A stretch of DNA of 64,000 nucleotides from Oscarella lobularis (GCF_947507565.1 NC_089187.1:2604001-2668000), one strand, 5' to 3'. Numbered from the stretch's first letter, positions 38,348 through 52,866 are shown. A program made the numbers and translations. Notes: a model not told the origin generated them from the letters alone.

Positions 38348-41231
38348 CTAGCCCGTGTAAGTTCGCTGTAATTTATTACAGGAGAGACCCGTTGGCTAAC
38401 CCCCTGTAATTTCGCTGTAATTTATTAAAGGAGATACCCGTTGGCTAACCCCGTGTAATTTCGCTGTAATTTATTATTAGGATAGACCCGTTGTCTAGCC
38501 CCTGTAATTTCGCTGTAATTTATTCAAGGAGAGACCCGTTGGCTAGGCCCCTGTAATTTCGCTGCAACTTTTTACAGGAGAGACCCGTTGGCTAGCCCCC
38601 TGTAAGTTGGCTGTAATTTATTCCAGGAGAGACCCGTTGACTAACCCCCTGTAATTTCGCTGTAGTTTATTAAAGGAGTGACCCATTGTCTAGCCCCCTG
38701 TAAATTCGCTGCAATTTATTACAGGAGTTACCCGTTAGCTAGCATCTGTAATTTCGCTGTAATTTATTACAGGAGAGACCCGTTGGCTAACCCCCTGTAA
38801 TTTCGCTGTAGTTTATTACAGGAATAGACCCGTTGGCTAGCCCCCTGTAAATTCGCTGTAATTTATTACAGGAGAGACCCTTTGGCTAGCCCCAGTAATT
38901 TCGCTGTAATTTATTACAGGAGAGACCCGTTTGCTAACCCTCTGTAAATTCGCTGTAATTTATTACAGGAGAGACCCGTTGGCTAGCCCCTGTAATTTCG
39001 CTATAGTTTATTACAGGAGAGACCCGTTGGGCCCTCAACTTTATCTTCAGACCCTTAGAATCAAAGTTTGGGCCTTCAACTTTATCTTCAGGGCCTTAGA
39101 ATCAAAGTTTAGGCCCTCAACTTTATCTTCAGGTCCTTAGAATCAAAGTTTAGTCTCTCAACTTTATCTTCAGGCTCTTAGAATAAAAGTTTAGGCCCTC
39201 AACTTTATCTTCAGGCTCTTAGAATCAAAGTTTAGGCCATCAACTTTATCTTCAGGTCCTTAGAATCAAAGTCTAGGCCCTCAACTTTATCTTCAGGTCC
39301 TTAAAATCAGAGTTTTGGCTCTGAACTTTAACTTCAGACTCTTAGAATCAAAGTTTGGGCCTTTAAATTTCTCTTCAGGGCCTTAGAATCAAAGTTTTGG
39401 CCTTCAACTTTATCTTCAGGTCCTTAGAATCAAAGTTTAGTCTCTCAACTTTATCTTCAGGTCCTTAGAATAAAAGTTTAGGCCCTCAACTTTATCTTCA
39501 AATCCTTAGAATCAAAGTTTAGGCCCTGAACTTTATCTTCAGGTCCTTAGAATCAGAGTTTAGGCCCTCAACTTTATCTTCAGGTCTTTAGAATCAGAGT
39601 TTTGACCCTGAACTTTAACTTCAGACCGTTAGAATCAAAGTTTAGACCTTCAACTTTATCTTCAGGTTCTTAGAATCAGAGTTTTGGCCCTGAACTTTAA
39701 CTTCAGACCCTTAGAATCAAAGTTTGGGCCTTCAAATTTCTCTTCAGGGCTTTAGATCCAGAGTTTAGGCCCTCAACTTTATCTTCAGGGCCTTAGAATC
39801 AAAGTTTTGGCCTTCAACTTTATCTTCAGGGCCTTAGAATCAAAGTCTAGGCTCTCAACTTTATCTTCAGGGCCTTAGAATTAGAGTTTAGGCCCTCAAC
39901 TTTATCTTTAGGCTCTTAGAATCAAAGTTTAGGCCATCAACTTTATCTTCAGGTCCTTAGAATCAAAGTCTAGGCCCTCAACTTTATCGTCAGGTCCTTA
40001 GAATCAGAGTTTTGTCCCTGAACTTTATCTTCAGGTCCTTAGAATCAAAATTTAGGCCCTCAACTTCATCTTCAGGTCCCTAGAATCAAAGTTTAGGCTC
40101 TCAACTTTATCTTCAGGTCCTTAGAATCAAAGTTTAGTCTCTCAACTTTATCTTCAGGTCCTTAGAATCGGAGTTTAGGCCCTCAACTTTATCTTCAGGC
40201 CCTTAGAATCAATGTTTAGGCGTTCAACTTTATCTTCCGGGCCTTAGAATCAAAGTTTAGGCCTTCAACTTTATCTTCAGGTCCTTAGAATCAAAGTTTA
40301 GTCTCTCAACTTTATCTTCAGGTCCTTAGAATCAGAGTTTTGGCCCTGAACTTTAACTTCAGACCCTTAGAATCAAAGTTTGGGCCTTCAAATTTCTCTT
40401 CAGGGCCTTAGAATCAAAGTTTAGGCCTTCAACTTTATCTTCAGGGCCTTAGAATGAAAGTTTAGGCCCTCAACTTTATCTTCAGGTCCTTAGAATCAGA
40501 GTTTAGGCCCTCAACTTTATCTTCAGGTCCTTAGAATCAAAATTTAGGCCCTCAACTTTATCTTCAGGCCCTTAGAATCAAAGTTTAGGCGTTCAACTTT
40601 ATCTTCAGGGCCTTAGAATCAATGTTTAGGTCCTCAACTTTATCTTCAGGTCCTTAGAATCAAAGTTTAGTCTCTCAACTTTATCTTCAGGTCCTTAGAA
40701 TCAGAGTTTAGGCCCTCAGCTTTATCTTCAGGCTCTTAGAATCAAAGTTTAGGCCATCAACTTTATCTTCAGGTCCTTAGAATCAAAGTCTACGCCCTCA
40801 ACTTTATCTTCAGATCCTTAGAATCAGAGTTTTGGCCCTCAACTTTATCTTCAGGTCCTTAGAATCAGAGTTTTGGCTCTGAACTTTAACTTCAGACCCT
40901 TAGAATCAAAGTTTGGGCCTTCAAATTTCTCTTCAGGGCCTTAGAATCAGAGTTTAGGCCTTCAACTTTATCTCCATGTCCTTAGAATCAAAGTCTAGGC
41001 CCTCAACTTTATCTTCAGGGTCTTAGAATTAGAGTTTAGGCCCTCAACTTTATCTTTAGCTCCTTAGAATCAAAGTTTAGGCCCTCAACTTTATCTTCAG
41101 GTCCTTAGAATCAAAGTTTAGGACCTCAACTTTATCTTCAGGCCCTTAGAATCAAAGTTTAGGTCCTGAACTTTATCTTCAGGTCCTTAGAATGAAATTT
41201 TAGGCTCTCAACTTTATCTTCAGGGCCTTAG
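38348..41231. repeat. Composite unit 4 (B 38348-39029, A2 39030-41231)
   Basis: Short B part (about 14 monomers) of the GGAGTTACCCGTTAGC subtype that passes into A directly after a CTATAGTTTATT monomer, using CCCGTTGGGCCCTCAAC. Its entry differs from the CTCTTAAC and CTCTCAAC entries of other units. Confidence 0.93.
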
Positions 41232-43824
41232 CTAGCCCGTGTAAGTTAGCTGTAATTTATTACAGGTGAGACCCGTTGGCTAACCCCCTGTAATTTCGCT
41301 CTAATTTATTACAGGAGATACCCGTTGGCTAACCCCGTGTAATTTCGCTGTATTTTATTATTAGGATAGACCCGTTGTCTAGCCCCTGTAGTTTCGCTGT
41401 AATTTATTCCATTAGAGACCCGTTGGCTAGCCCCCTGTAATTTGGCTGTAACTTTTTACAGGAGAGACCCGTTGGCTAGCCCCCTGTAAGTTGGCTGTAA
41501 TTTATTCAAGGAGAGACCCGTTGACTAGCCCTGTAATTTCGCTGTAGTTTATTACAGGAGAGACCCATTGGCTAGCCCCTATAAATTCGCTGTAATTTAT
41601 TACAGGAGATACCCGTTAGCTAGCCTCTGTAATTTCGCTGTAATTTATTACAGGAGAGACCCGTTGGCTAACCCCCTGTAATTTCGCTGTAGTTTATTAC
41701 AGGAGAGATCCGTTGGCTAGCCCCCTGTAAATTCGCTGTAATTTATTACAGGAGATACCCGTTTGCTAACCCCCTGTAATTTCGCTGTAATTTATTACAG
41801 GAGAGACCCGTTGGCTAACCCCCTGTAATTTCGCTGTAATTTATTACAGAAAAGACCCGTTGACTAGCCCCTGTAAATTCGCTGTAATTTATTACATGAG
41901 AGACCCGTTGGCTAGCCCCCTGTAACTTCGCTGTAATTTATTGCAGGAGAGACCCGTTGGCTAGCCCCTGTAAGTTCGCTGTAATTTATTACAGGAGAGA
42001 CCCTTTTGCTAGCCCCTGTAATTTCGCTGTAATTTATTACAGGAAAGACCCGTTGGCTAGCTCCCTGTAATTTCGCTGTAATTTATTACAGGAGAGACTT
42101 GTTTGCTAACCCCCTGTAATTTTGCTGTAATTTATTACAGGAGAGACTTGTTTGCTAACCCCCTGTAATTTCGCTGTAATTTATTACAGGAGAGACCCGT
42201 TGGCTAACCTCCTGTAATTTTGCTGTAATTTATTACAGGAGAGACCCGTTGGCTAACCCCCTGTAAATTCGCTGTAATTTATTACAGGAGATACCCGTTT
42301 ACTAACCCCCTGTAAATTCGCTGTAATTTATTACAGGAGAGACCCTTTGGCTAGCCCCAGTAATTTCGCTGTAATTTATTACAGGAGAGACCCGTTTGCT
42401 AACCCTCTGTAATTTCGCTGATAATTTTTTACTGGAGAGACCCTTTGGCTAGCCCCTGTACTTTCGCTGTAGTTTATTACAGGAGAGACCCGTTGGCTAA
42501 CCCCCTGTTATTTCGCTGTAGTTTATTACAGGAGAGACCTATTGGCTAGCCCCTGTAATTTCGCTATAATTTATTACAGGAGAGACCCTTTGGCTAGCCC
42601 CTGTAGTTTCGCTCTAATTTATTACAGGAGAGACCCTTTGGCTAACCCCTTTAATTTCGCTGTAATTTATTAAAGGAGAGACCCGTTTGGCTCTTAACTT
42701 TATCTTCAATGCCTTAGAATCGAAGTTTAGGCCCTCAACTTTATCTTCAGGGCCTTAGAAACAGAGTTTAGGCCCTCAACTTTATCTTTAGCTCCTTAGA
42801 ATCAAAGTTTAAGCCCTTAACTTTATCTTTAGGACCTTAGAATCAAAGTTTAGGCCCTCATCTTTAGCTTCAGAACCTTAAAATCGAAGTTTATGCCCTC
42901 AACTTTATCTTCAGGGCCTTAGAATCAAAGTTTAGGCCCTCATCTTTATCTTCAGGGCCTTAGAATCGAAGTTTATGCCCTCAACTTTATCTTCAGGCTC
43001 TTAGAATCAAAGTTTAGGCGTTCAACTTTATCTTCAGGGCCTTAGAATCAAAGTTTAGGCCTTCAACTTTATCTTCAGGTCCTTAGAATCAAAGTTTAGT
43101 CTCTCAACTTTATCTTCAGGTCCTTAGAATCAGAGTTTTGGCCCTGAACTTTAACTTCAGACCCTTAGAATCAAAGTTTGGGCCTTCAAATTTCTCTTCA
43201 GGGCCATAGAATCAAAGTTTAGGCCTTCAACTTTATCTTCAGGTCCCTAGAATCAAAGTTTAGGCCCTCAACTTTATCTTCAGGTTCTTAGAATCAAAGT
43301 TTAGGCCTTCAACTTTATCTTCAGGCCCTTAGAATCAAAGTTTAGGCGTTCAACTTTATCTTCAGGGCCTTAGAATCAAAGTTTAGGCTCTCAACTTTAT
43401 CTTCAGGTCCTTAGAATCAAAGTTTAGTCTCTCAACTTTATCTTCAGGTCCTTAGAATCAAAGTTTAGGCCCTCAACTTTATCTTCAGGCTCTTAGAATC
43501 AAAGTTTAGGCCCTCAACTTTATCTTCAGGTCCTTAGAATAAGAGTTTTTGCCATGACCTTTATCTTCAGGCCCTTAGAATCAATGTTTATGCCTTCAAC
43601 TTTATCTTCAGGGTCTTAGAATTAGAGTTTAGGCCCTCAACTTTATCTTTAGCTCCTTAGAATCAAAGTTTAGGCCCTCAACTTTATCTTCAGGTCCTTA
43701 GAATCAAAGTTTAGGACCTCAACTTTATCTTCAGGCCCTTAGAATCAAAGTTTAGGTCCTGAACTTTATCTTCAGGCCCTTAGAATGAAATTTTAGGCTG
43801 TCAACTTTATCTTCAGGGCCTTAG
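41232..43824. repeat. Composite unit 5 (B 41232-42689, A2 42690-43824)
   Basis: Near-copy of unit 1 about 13.3 kb to its left, with the same ordered monomer variants in both B and A parts and only scattered single-base differences. This is the clearest evidence for amplification of whole composites. Confidence 0.93.
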
Positions 43825-46753
43825 CTAGCCCGTGTAAGTTCGCTGTAATTTATTACAGGTGAAACCCGTTGGCTAACCCCCTGTAATTTCGCTGTAATTT
43901 ATTTCAGGAGATACACGTTGGCTAACCCCGTGTAATTTCGCTCTACTTTATTATTAGGATAGACCCGTTGTCTAGCCCCTGTAATTTTGCTGTAATTTAT
44001 TCCAGGAGAGACCCGTTGGCTAGCCCCCTTTAATTTGGCTGTAACTTTTTACAGGAGAGACCCGTTGGCTAGCCCCCTGTAAGTTGGCTGTAATTTATTA
44101 CAGGAGAGACCCGTTTGCTAACCCCCTGTAAATTCGCTGTAATTTATTACAGGAGAGACCCGTTGGCTAGCCCCTGTAATTTCGCTGTAGTTTATTACAG
44201 GAGAGACCCGTTGGCTAGCCTCTTTAATTTGGCTGTAATTTATTACAGGAGAGACCCGTTGGCTAACCCCCTGTTAATTCGCTGTAATTTATTACAGGAG
44301 AGACCCGTTGGCTAACCCCTTGTAATTTCGCTGTAATTTATTACAGGAGAGACCCGTTGGCTAGCCTCCTGTAATTTCGCTGTAGTTTATTACAGGAGAG
44401 ACCCTTTGGCTAACCCCCTGTAATTTCGCTGTAGTTTATTACAGGAGAGACCCTTTGACTAGCCTCTGTAGTTTCGCTCTAATTTATTACAGGAGAGACC
44501 CTTTGGCTAACCCCTGTAATTTCGCTGTAATTTATTACAGGAGAGACCCGTTGGGCCCTCAACTTTATCTTCAATGCCTTAGAATCGAAGTTTAGGCCCT
44601 CAACTTTATCTTTAGCTCCTTAGAATCAAAGTTCAAGCCCTTAACTTTATCTTTAGGACCTTAGAATCAAAGTTTAGGCCCTCATCTTTAGCTTCAGAAC
44701 CTTAAAATCGAAGTTTATGCCCTCAACTTTATCTTCAGGGCCTTAGAATCAAAGTTTAGGCCCTCATCTTTATCTTAAGGGCCTTAGAATCGAAGTTTAT
44801 GCCCTCAACTTTATCTTCAGGGCCTTAGAATCAATTTTCAGGCCCTCAACTTCATCTTCAGGTCTCTAGAATCAAAGTTTAGGCCCTCAACTTTATCTTC
44901 AGGTCCTTAGAATCAAAGTTTAGTCTCTCAACTTTATCTTCAGGTCCTTAGAATCGGAGTTTAGGCCCTCAACTTTATCTTCAGGCCCTTAGAATCAGAG
45001 TTTTGGCCATGACCTTTATCTTCAGGCCCTTAGAATCAATGTTTGGGCCTTCAACTTTATCTTCAGAGTCTTAGAATTAGAGTTTAGGCCCTCAACTTTA
45101 TCTTCAGGGCCTTAGAATCAGAGTTTAGGCCCTCAACTTTATCTTCAGGTCCTTAGAATCAAAGTCTAGGCCCTCAACTTTATCTTCTGGCTCTTAGAAT
45201 AAAAGTTTAGGCCCTCAACTTTATCTTCAGGGCCTTAGAATCAAAGTTTAGGCCCTCAACTTTATCTTCAGGTCCTTAGAATCAAAGTTTAGTCTCTCAA
45301 CTTTATCTTCAGGCCCTTAGAATAAAAGTTTAGGCCCTCAACTTTATCTTCAGGCTCTTAGAATCAAAGTTTAGGCCCTCAACTTTATCTTCAGGTCCTT
45401 AGAATCAAAGTCTAGGCCCTCAACTTTATCTTCATGTTCTTAGAATCAGAGTTTTGGCTCTGAACTTTAACTTCAGACCCTTAGAATCAAAGTTTGGGCC
45501 TTCAAATTTCTCTTCAGGGCCTTAGAATCAAAGTTTAGTCTCTCAACTTTATCTTCAGGTCCTTAGAATCGGAGTTTAGGCCCTCAACTTTATCTTCAGG
45601 TCTTTAGAATCAAAGTTTAGGCGTTCAACTTTATCTTCAGGGCCTTAGAATCAAAGTTTAGGCCCTCAACTTTATCTTCAGGTCCTTAGAATCAAAGTTT
45701 AGTCTCTCAACTTTATCTTCAGGTCCTTAGAATAAAAGTTTAGGCCCTCAACTTTATCTTCAGGCTCTTAGAATCAAAGTTTAGGCCCTCAACTTTATCT
45801 TCAGGTCCTTAGAATCAGAGTTTTGGCCATGACCTTTATCTTCAGGCCCTTAGAATCAATGTTTGGGCCTTCAACTTTATTTTCAGGGCCTTAGAATCAA
45901 AGTCTAGGCCCTCAACTTTATCTTCATGGCCTTAGAATCAGAGTTTAGGCCTCAACATTATCTTCAGGTCTTTAGAATCAAAGTCTAGGCCCTCAACTTT
46001 ATCTTCAGGCTCTTAGAATCAAAGTTTAGGCCATCAACTTTATCTTCAGGTCCTTAGAATCAAAGTCTAGACCCTCAACTTTATCTTCAGGCTCTTAGAA
46101 TCAAAATTTAGGCCCTCAACTTCATCTTCAGGTCCCTAGAATCAAAGTTTAGGCCCTCAACTTTATCTTCAGGTCCTTAGAATCAAAGTTTAGTCTCTCA
46201 ACTTTATCTTCAGGTCCTTAGAATCGGAGTTTAGGCCCTCAACTTTATCTTCAGTTCCTTAGAATCAGAGTTTAGTCTCTCAACTTTATCTTCAGGTCCT
46301 TAGAATCGGAGTTAAGGCCCTCAACTTTATCTTCAGGCTCTTTGAATCAAAGTTTGGGCCCTCAACCTTATCTTCAGGTCCTTAGAATCAAAGTTTAGGC
46401 CCTCAACTTTATCTTCAGGTCCTTAGAATCAGAGTTTTGGCCATGACCTTTATCTTCAGGCCCTTAGAATCAATGTTTGGTCCTTCAACCTTATCTTCAG
46501 GTCCTTAGAATCAAAGTTTAGGCCCTCAACTTTATCTTTAGCTCCTTAGAATCAAAGTTTAGGCCCTCAACTTTATCTTCAGGTCCTTAGAATCAAAGTT
46601 TAGGACCTCAACTTTACCTTCAGGCCCTTAGAATCAAAGTTTAGGTCCTCAACTTTATCTTCAGGGCGTTAGAATCAAAGTTTAGGCCCTCAACTTTATC
46701 TTCAGGTCCTTAGAATGAGAGTTAAGCTCTCAACTTTATCTTCAAGGCCTTAG
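43825..46753. repeat. Composite unit 6 (B 43825-44553, A2 44554-46753)
   Basis: The B part starts like unit 2 (GGTGAAACCCGTTGGC) but jumps after five monomers to the variant order seen at the end of unit 10 (TAGCCTCTTTAATTTGGCTG), giving about 15 monomers. The A part follows the unit 3 order with deletions. Confidence 0.92.
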
Positions 46754-49700
46754 CTAGCCCGTGTAAGTTCGCTGTAATTTATTACAGGAGAGACCCGTTG
46801 GCTAACCCCCTGTAATTTCGCTGTAATTTATTACAGGAGATACCCGTTGGCTAACCCCGTGTAATTTCGCTGTAATTTATTATTAGGATAGACCCGTTGT
46901 CTAGCCCCTGTAATTTCGCTGTAATTTATTCAAGGAGAGACCCGTTGGCTAGCCCCCTGTAATTTCGCTGTAACTTTTTACAGGAGAGACCCGTTGGCTA
47001 GCCCCCTGTAAGTTGGCTGTAATTTATTCCAGGAGAGACCCGTTGACTAACCCCTTGTAATTTCGCTGTAGTTTATTAAAGGAGAGACCCATTGGCTAGC
47101 CCCCTGTAAATTCGCTGCAATTTATTACAGGAGTTACCCGTTAGCTAGCATCTGTAATTTCGCTGTAATTTATTACAGGAGAGACCCGTTGTCTAACCCC
47201 CTGTAATTTCGCTGTAGTTTATTACAGGAATAGACCCGTTGGCTAGCCCCCTGTAAATTCGCTGTAATTTATTACGGGAGAGACCCTTTGGCTAGCCCCA
47301 CTAATTTCGCTGTAATTTATTACAGGAGAGACCCGTTTGCTAACCCTCTGTAATTTCGCTGATAATTTATTACAGGAGAGACCCGTTTACTAACCCCCTG
47401 TAAATTCGCTGTAATTTATTACAGGAGAGACCCGTTGGCTAGCCCCTGTAATTTCGCTGTAGTTTATTACAGGAGAGACCCGTTGGCTAGCCTCTTTAAT
47501 TTGGCTGTAATTTATTACAGGAGAGACCCGTTGGCTAGCCTCCTGTAATTTCGCTGTAGTTTATTACAGGAGAGACCCGTTTGCTAACCCCCTGTAATTT
47601 CGCTGTAGTTTATTACAGGAGAGACCCTTTGGCTAGCCCCTGTAATTTCGCTGTAATTTATTACAGGAGAGACCCTTTTGCTAGCCCCTGTACTTTCGCT
47701 GTAGTTTATTACAGGAGAGACCCGTTGGCTAACCCCCTGTTATTTCGCTGTAGTTTATTACAGGAGAGACCTATTGGTTAGCCCCTGTAATTTCGCTGTA
47801 ATTTATTACAGGAGAGACCCTTTGGCTAGCCCCTGTAGTTTCGCTCTAATTTATTACAGGAGAGACCCTTTGGCTAACCCCTGTAATTTCGCTGTAATTT
47901 ATTAAAGGAGAGACCCGTTGGGCTCTCAACTTTATCTTCAATGCCTTAGAATCGAAGTTTAGGCCCTCAACTTTATCTTCAGGGCCTTAGAAACAGAGTT
48001 TAGGCCCTCAACTTTATCTTTAGCTCCTTAGAATCAAAGTTTAAGCCCTTAACTTTATCTTTAGGACCTTAGAATCAAAGTTTAGGCCCTCATCTTTAGC
48101 TTCAGAACCTTAAAATCGAAGTTTATGCCCTCAACTTTATCTTCAGGGCCTTAGAATCAAAGTTTAGGCCCTCATCTTTATCTTAAGGGCCTTAGAATCG
48201 AAGTTTATGCCCTCAACTTTATCTTCAGGGCCTTAGAATCAATTTTTAGGCCCTCAACTTCATCTTCAGGTCCCTAGAATCAAAGTTTAGGCCCTCAACT
48301 TTATCTTCAGGTCCTTAGAATCAAAGTTTAGTCTCTCAACTTTATCTTCAGGTCCTTAGAATCGGAGTTTAGGCCCTCAACTTTATCTTCAGGCCCTTAG
48401 AATCAAAGTTTAGGCGTTCAACTTTATCTTCAGGGCCTTAGAATCAAAGTTTAGGCCCTCAACTTTATCTTCAGGCTCTTAGAATCAAAGTTTACGCCCT
48501 CAACTTTATCTTCAGGCTCTTAGAATCAAAGTTTAGGCCATCAACTTTATCTTCAGGTCCTTAGAATCAAAGTCTAGGCCCTCAACTTTATCTTCAGGTC
48601 CTTAAAATCAGAGTTTTGGCTCTGAACTTTAACTTCAGGTCCTTAGAATGAGAGTTTAGGCCATCAACTTTATCTTCAGGTCCTTAGAATCAAAGTCTAG
48701 GCCCTCAACTTTATCTTCAGGTCCTTAGAATCAGAGTTTTGGCCCTGAACTTTAACTTCAGACCCTTAGAATCAAAGTTTGGGCCTTCAAATTTCTCTTC
48801 AGGGCCTTAGAATCAAAGTTTAGGCCTTCAACTTTATCTTCAGGTCCTTAGAATCAAAGTCTAGCCCCTCAAGTTTATCTTCAGGGCCTTAGAATCAGAG
48901 TTTAGGCCCTCAACTTTATCTTCAGGGCCTTAGAATCAAAGTTTAGGCCCTCAACTTTATCTTCAGGCTCTTAGAATCAAAGTTTAGGCCCTCAACTTTA
49001 TCTTCAGGTCCTTAGAATCAAAGTCTAGGCCCTCAACTTTATCTTCATGTTCTTAGAATCAGAGTTTTGGCTCTGAAGTTTAACTTCAGACCCTTAGAAT
49101 CAAAGTTTGGGCCTTCAAATTTCTCTTCAGGGCGTTAGAATCAAAGTTTAGTCTCTCAACTTTATCTTCAGGTCCTTAGAATCGGAGTTTAGGCCCTCAA
49201 CTTTATCTTCAGGTCTTTAGAATCAAAGTTTAGGCGTTCAACTTTATCTTCAGGGCCTTAGAATCAAAGTTTAGGCCCTCAACTTTATCTTCAGGTCCTT
49301 AGAATCAAAGTTTAGTCTCTCAACTTTATCTTCAGGTCCTTAGAATAAAAGTTTAGGCCCTCAACTTTATCTTCAGGCTCTTAGAATCAAAGTTTAGGCC
49401 CTCAACTTTATCTTCAGGTCCTTAGAATCAGAGTTTTGGCCATGACCTTTATCTTCAGGCCCTTAGAATCAATGTTTGGGCCTTCAACTTTATTTTCAGG
49501 GCCTTAGAATCAAAGTCTAGGCCCTCAACTTTATCTTCATGGCCTTAGAATCAGAGTTTAGGCCCTCAACATTATCTTCAGGTCCTTAGAATCAAAGTCT
49601 AAGACCTCAACTTTATCTTCAGGCTCTTAGAATCAAAGTTTAGGCCCTCAACTTTATCTTCAGGTTCTTAGAATCAAAGTTTGGGCCTTCAAATTTCTCT

Positions 49701-51884
49701 TCAGGGCCTTAGAATCAAAGTTTTGGCCTTCAACTTTATCTTCAGGGCCTTAGAATCAAAGTCTAGGCCCTCAAGTTTATCTTCAGGTCCTTAGAATCGG
49801 AGTTAAGGCCCTCAACTTTATCTTCAGGCCCTTAGAATCAAAGTTTAGGCCCTCAACCTTATCTTCAGGTCCTTAGAATCAAAGTTTAGGCCCTCAACTT
49901 TATCGTCAGGTCCTTAGAATCAGAGTTTTGGCCATGACCTTTATCTTCAGGCCCTTAGAATCAATGTTTGGGCCTTCAACTTTATCTTCAGGGTCTTAGA
50001 ATTAGAGTTTATTCCCTCAACTTTATCTTTAGCTCCTTAGAATCAAAGTTTAGGCCCTCAACTTTATCTTCAGGTCCTTAGAATCAAAGTTTAGGACCTC
50101 AACTTTACCTTCAGGCCCTTAGAATCAAAGTTTAGGTCCTCAACTTTATCTTCAGGTCCTTAGAATCAAAGTTTAGTCTCTCAACTTTATCTTCAGGCTC
50201 TTAGAATCAAAGTTTAGGCCCTCAACTTTATCTTCAGGTTCTTAGAATCAAAGTTTGGGCCTTCAAATTTCTCTTCAGGGCCTTAGAATCAAAGTTTTGG
50301 CCTTCAACTTTATCTTCAGGGCCTTAGAATCAAAGTCTAGGCCCTCAAGTTTATCTTCAGGTCCTTAGAATCGGAGTTAAGGCCCTCAACTTTATCTTCA
50401 GGCCCTTAGAATCAAAGTTTAGGCCCTCAACCTTATCTTCAGGTCCTTAGAATCAAAGTTTAGGCCCTCAACTTTATCGTCAGGTCCTTAGAATCAGAGT
50501 TTTGGCCATGACCTTTATCTTCAGGCCCTTAGAATCAATGTTTGGGCCTTCAACTTTATCTTCAGGGTCTTAGAATTAGAGTTTATTCCCTCAACTTTAT
50601 CTTTAGCTCCTTAGAATCAAAGTTTAGGCCCTCAACTTTATCTTCAGGTCCTTAGAATCAAAGTTTAGGACCTCAACTTTACCTTCAGGCCCTTAGAATC
50701 AAAGTTTAGGTCCTCAACTTTATCTTCAGGTCCTTAGAATCAAAGTTTAGTCTCTCAACTTTATCTTCAGGTTCTTAGAATAAAAGTTTAGGCCCTCAAC
50801 TTTATCTTCAGGCTCTTAGAATCAAAGTCTAGGCCCTCAACTTTATCTTCATGGCCTTAGAATCAGAGTTTAGGCCCTCAACATTATCTTCAGGTCCTTA
50901 GAATCAAAGTCTAAGCCCTCAACTTTATCTTCAGGCTCTTAGAATCAAAGTTTAGGCCCTCAACTTTATCTTCAGGTTCTTAGAATCAGAGTTGTGGCTC
51001 TGAACTTTAACTTCAGACCCTTAGAATCAAAGTTTGGGCCTTCAAATTTCTCTTCAGGGCCTTAGAATCAAAGTTTTGGCCTTCAACTTTATCTTCAGGG
51101 CCTTAGAATCAAAGTCTAGGCCCTCAAGTTTATCTTCAGGGCCTTAGAATCAGAGTTTAGGCCCTCAACTTTATCTTCAGGCCCTTAGAATCAAAGTCTA
51201 GGCCCTCAACTTTATCTTCAGGCCCTTAGAATCAAAATTTAGGCCCTCAACTTCATCTTCAGGTCCCTAGAATCAAAGTTTAGGCCCTCAACTTTATCTT
51301 CAGGTCCTTAGAATCAAAGTTTAGTCTCTCAACTTTATCTTCAGGTCCTTAGAATCGGAGTTTAGGCGCTCAACTTTATCTTCAGTTCCTTAGAATCAGA
51401 GTTTAGTCTCTCAACTTTATCTTCAGGTCCTTAGAATCGGAGTTAAGGCCCTCAACTTTATCTTCAGGCCCTTAGAATCAAAGTTTAGGCCCTCAACCTT
51501 ATCTTTAGGTCCTTAGAATCAAAGTTTAGGCCCTCAACTTTATCGTCAGGTCCTTAGAATCAGAGTTTTGGCCATGACCTTTATCTTCAGGCCCTTAGAA
51601 TCAATGTTTGGGCCTTCAACTTTATCTTCAGGGTCTTAGAATTAGAGTTTAGGCCCTCAACTTTATCTTTAGCTCCTTAGAATCAAAGTTTAGGCCCTCA
51701 ACTTTATCTTCAGGTCCTTAGAATCAAAGTTTAGGACCTCAACTTTACCTTCAGGCCCTTAGAATCAAAGTTTAGGTCCTCAACTTTATCTTCAGGGCCT
51801 TAGAATCAAAGTTTAGGCCCTCAACTTTATCTTCAGGTCCTTAGAATGAGAGTTAAGCTCTCAACTTTATCTTCAGGGCCTTAG
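46754..51884. repeat. Composite unit 7 (B 46754-47920, A2 47921-51884)
   Basis: The largest composite. The B part is of the unit 3 subtype. The A part includes a recent tandem duplication of about 573 bp (about 14 monomers): the series starting GGTTCTTAGAATCAAAGTTTG at about 49663 starts again at about 50236. Confidence 0.93.
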
Positions 51885-52866
51885 CTAGCCCGTGTAAGTT
51901 CGCTGTAATTTATTACAGGAGAGACCCGTCGGCTAACCCCCTGTAATTTCGCTGTAATTTATTACAGGAGATACCCGTTGGCTAACCCCGTGTAATTTCG
52001 CTGTAATTTATTATTAGGATAGACCCGTTGTCTAGCCCCTGTAATTTCGCTGTAATTTATTCAAGGAGAGACCCATTGGCTAGCCCCCTGTAAATTCGCT
52101 GCAATTTATTACAGGAGTTACCCGTTAGCTAGCATCTGTAATTTCGCTGTAATTTATTACAGGAGAGACCCGTTGGCTAACCCCCTGTAATTTCGCTGTA
52201 GTTTATTACAGGAGAGACCCGTTGGCTAGCCCCCTGTAAATTCGCTGTAATTTATTACAGGAGAGACCCTTTGGCTAGCCCCAGTAATTTCGCTGTAATT
52301 TATTACAGGAGAGACCCGTTTGCTAACCCTCTGTAATTTCGCTGATAATTTATTACTGGAGAGACCCGTTTACTAACCCCCTGTAAATTCACTGTAATTT
52401 ATTACAGGAGAGACCCGTTGGCTAGCCCCTGTAATTTCGCTGTAGTTTATTACAGGAGAGACCCGTTGGGCCCTCAACTTTATCTTCAGACCCTTAGAAT
52501 CAAAGTTTGGGCCTTCAAATTTCTCTTCAGGGCCTTAGAATCAAAGTTTTGGCCTTCAACTTTATCTTCAGGGCCTTAGAATCAAAGTCTAGGCCCTCAA
52601 GTTTATCTTCAGGGCCTTAGAATCAGAGTTTAGGCCCTCAACTTTATCTTCAGGCTCTTAGAATCAGAGTTTTGGCCCTGAACTTTAACTTCAAACCCTT
52701 AGAATAAAAGTTTGGGCCTTCAACTTTATCTTCAGCGCCTTAGAATCAAAGTTTATGCCCTCAACTTTATCTTCATGTCCTTAGAATGAAAGTTTATGCC
52801 CTCAACTTTATCTTCAGGTCCTTAAAATCAAAGTTTAGGCTCTCAACTTTATCTTCAGGGCCTTAG
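51885..52866. repeat. Composite unit 8 (B 51885-52468, A2 52469-52866)
   Basis: The smallest composite: about 12 B monomers and 10 A monomers. It keeps the junction and the TTAGGATAGACCCG marker monomer despite the small size. Confidence 0.92.
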
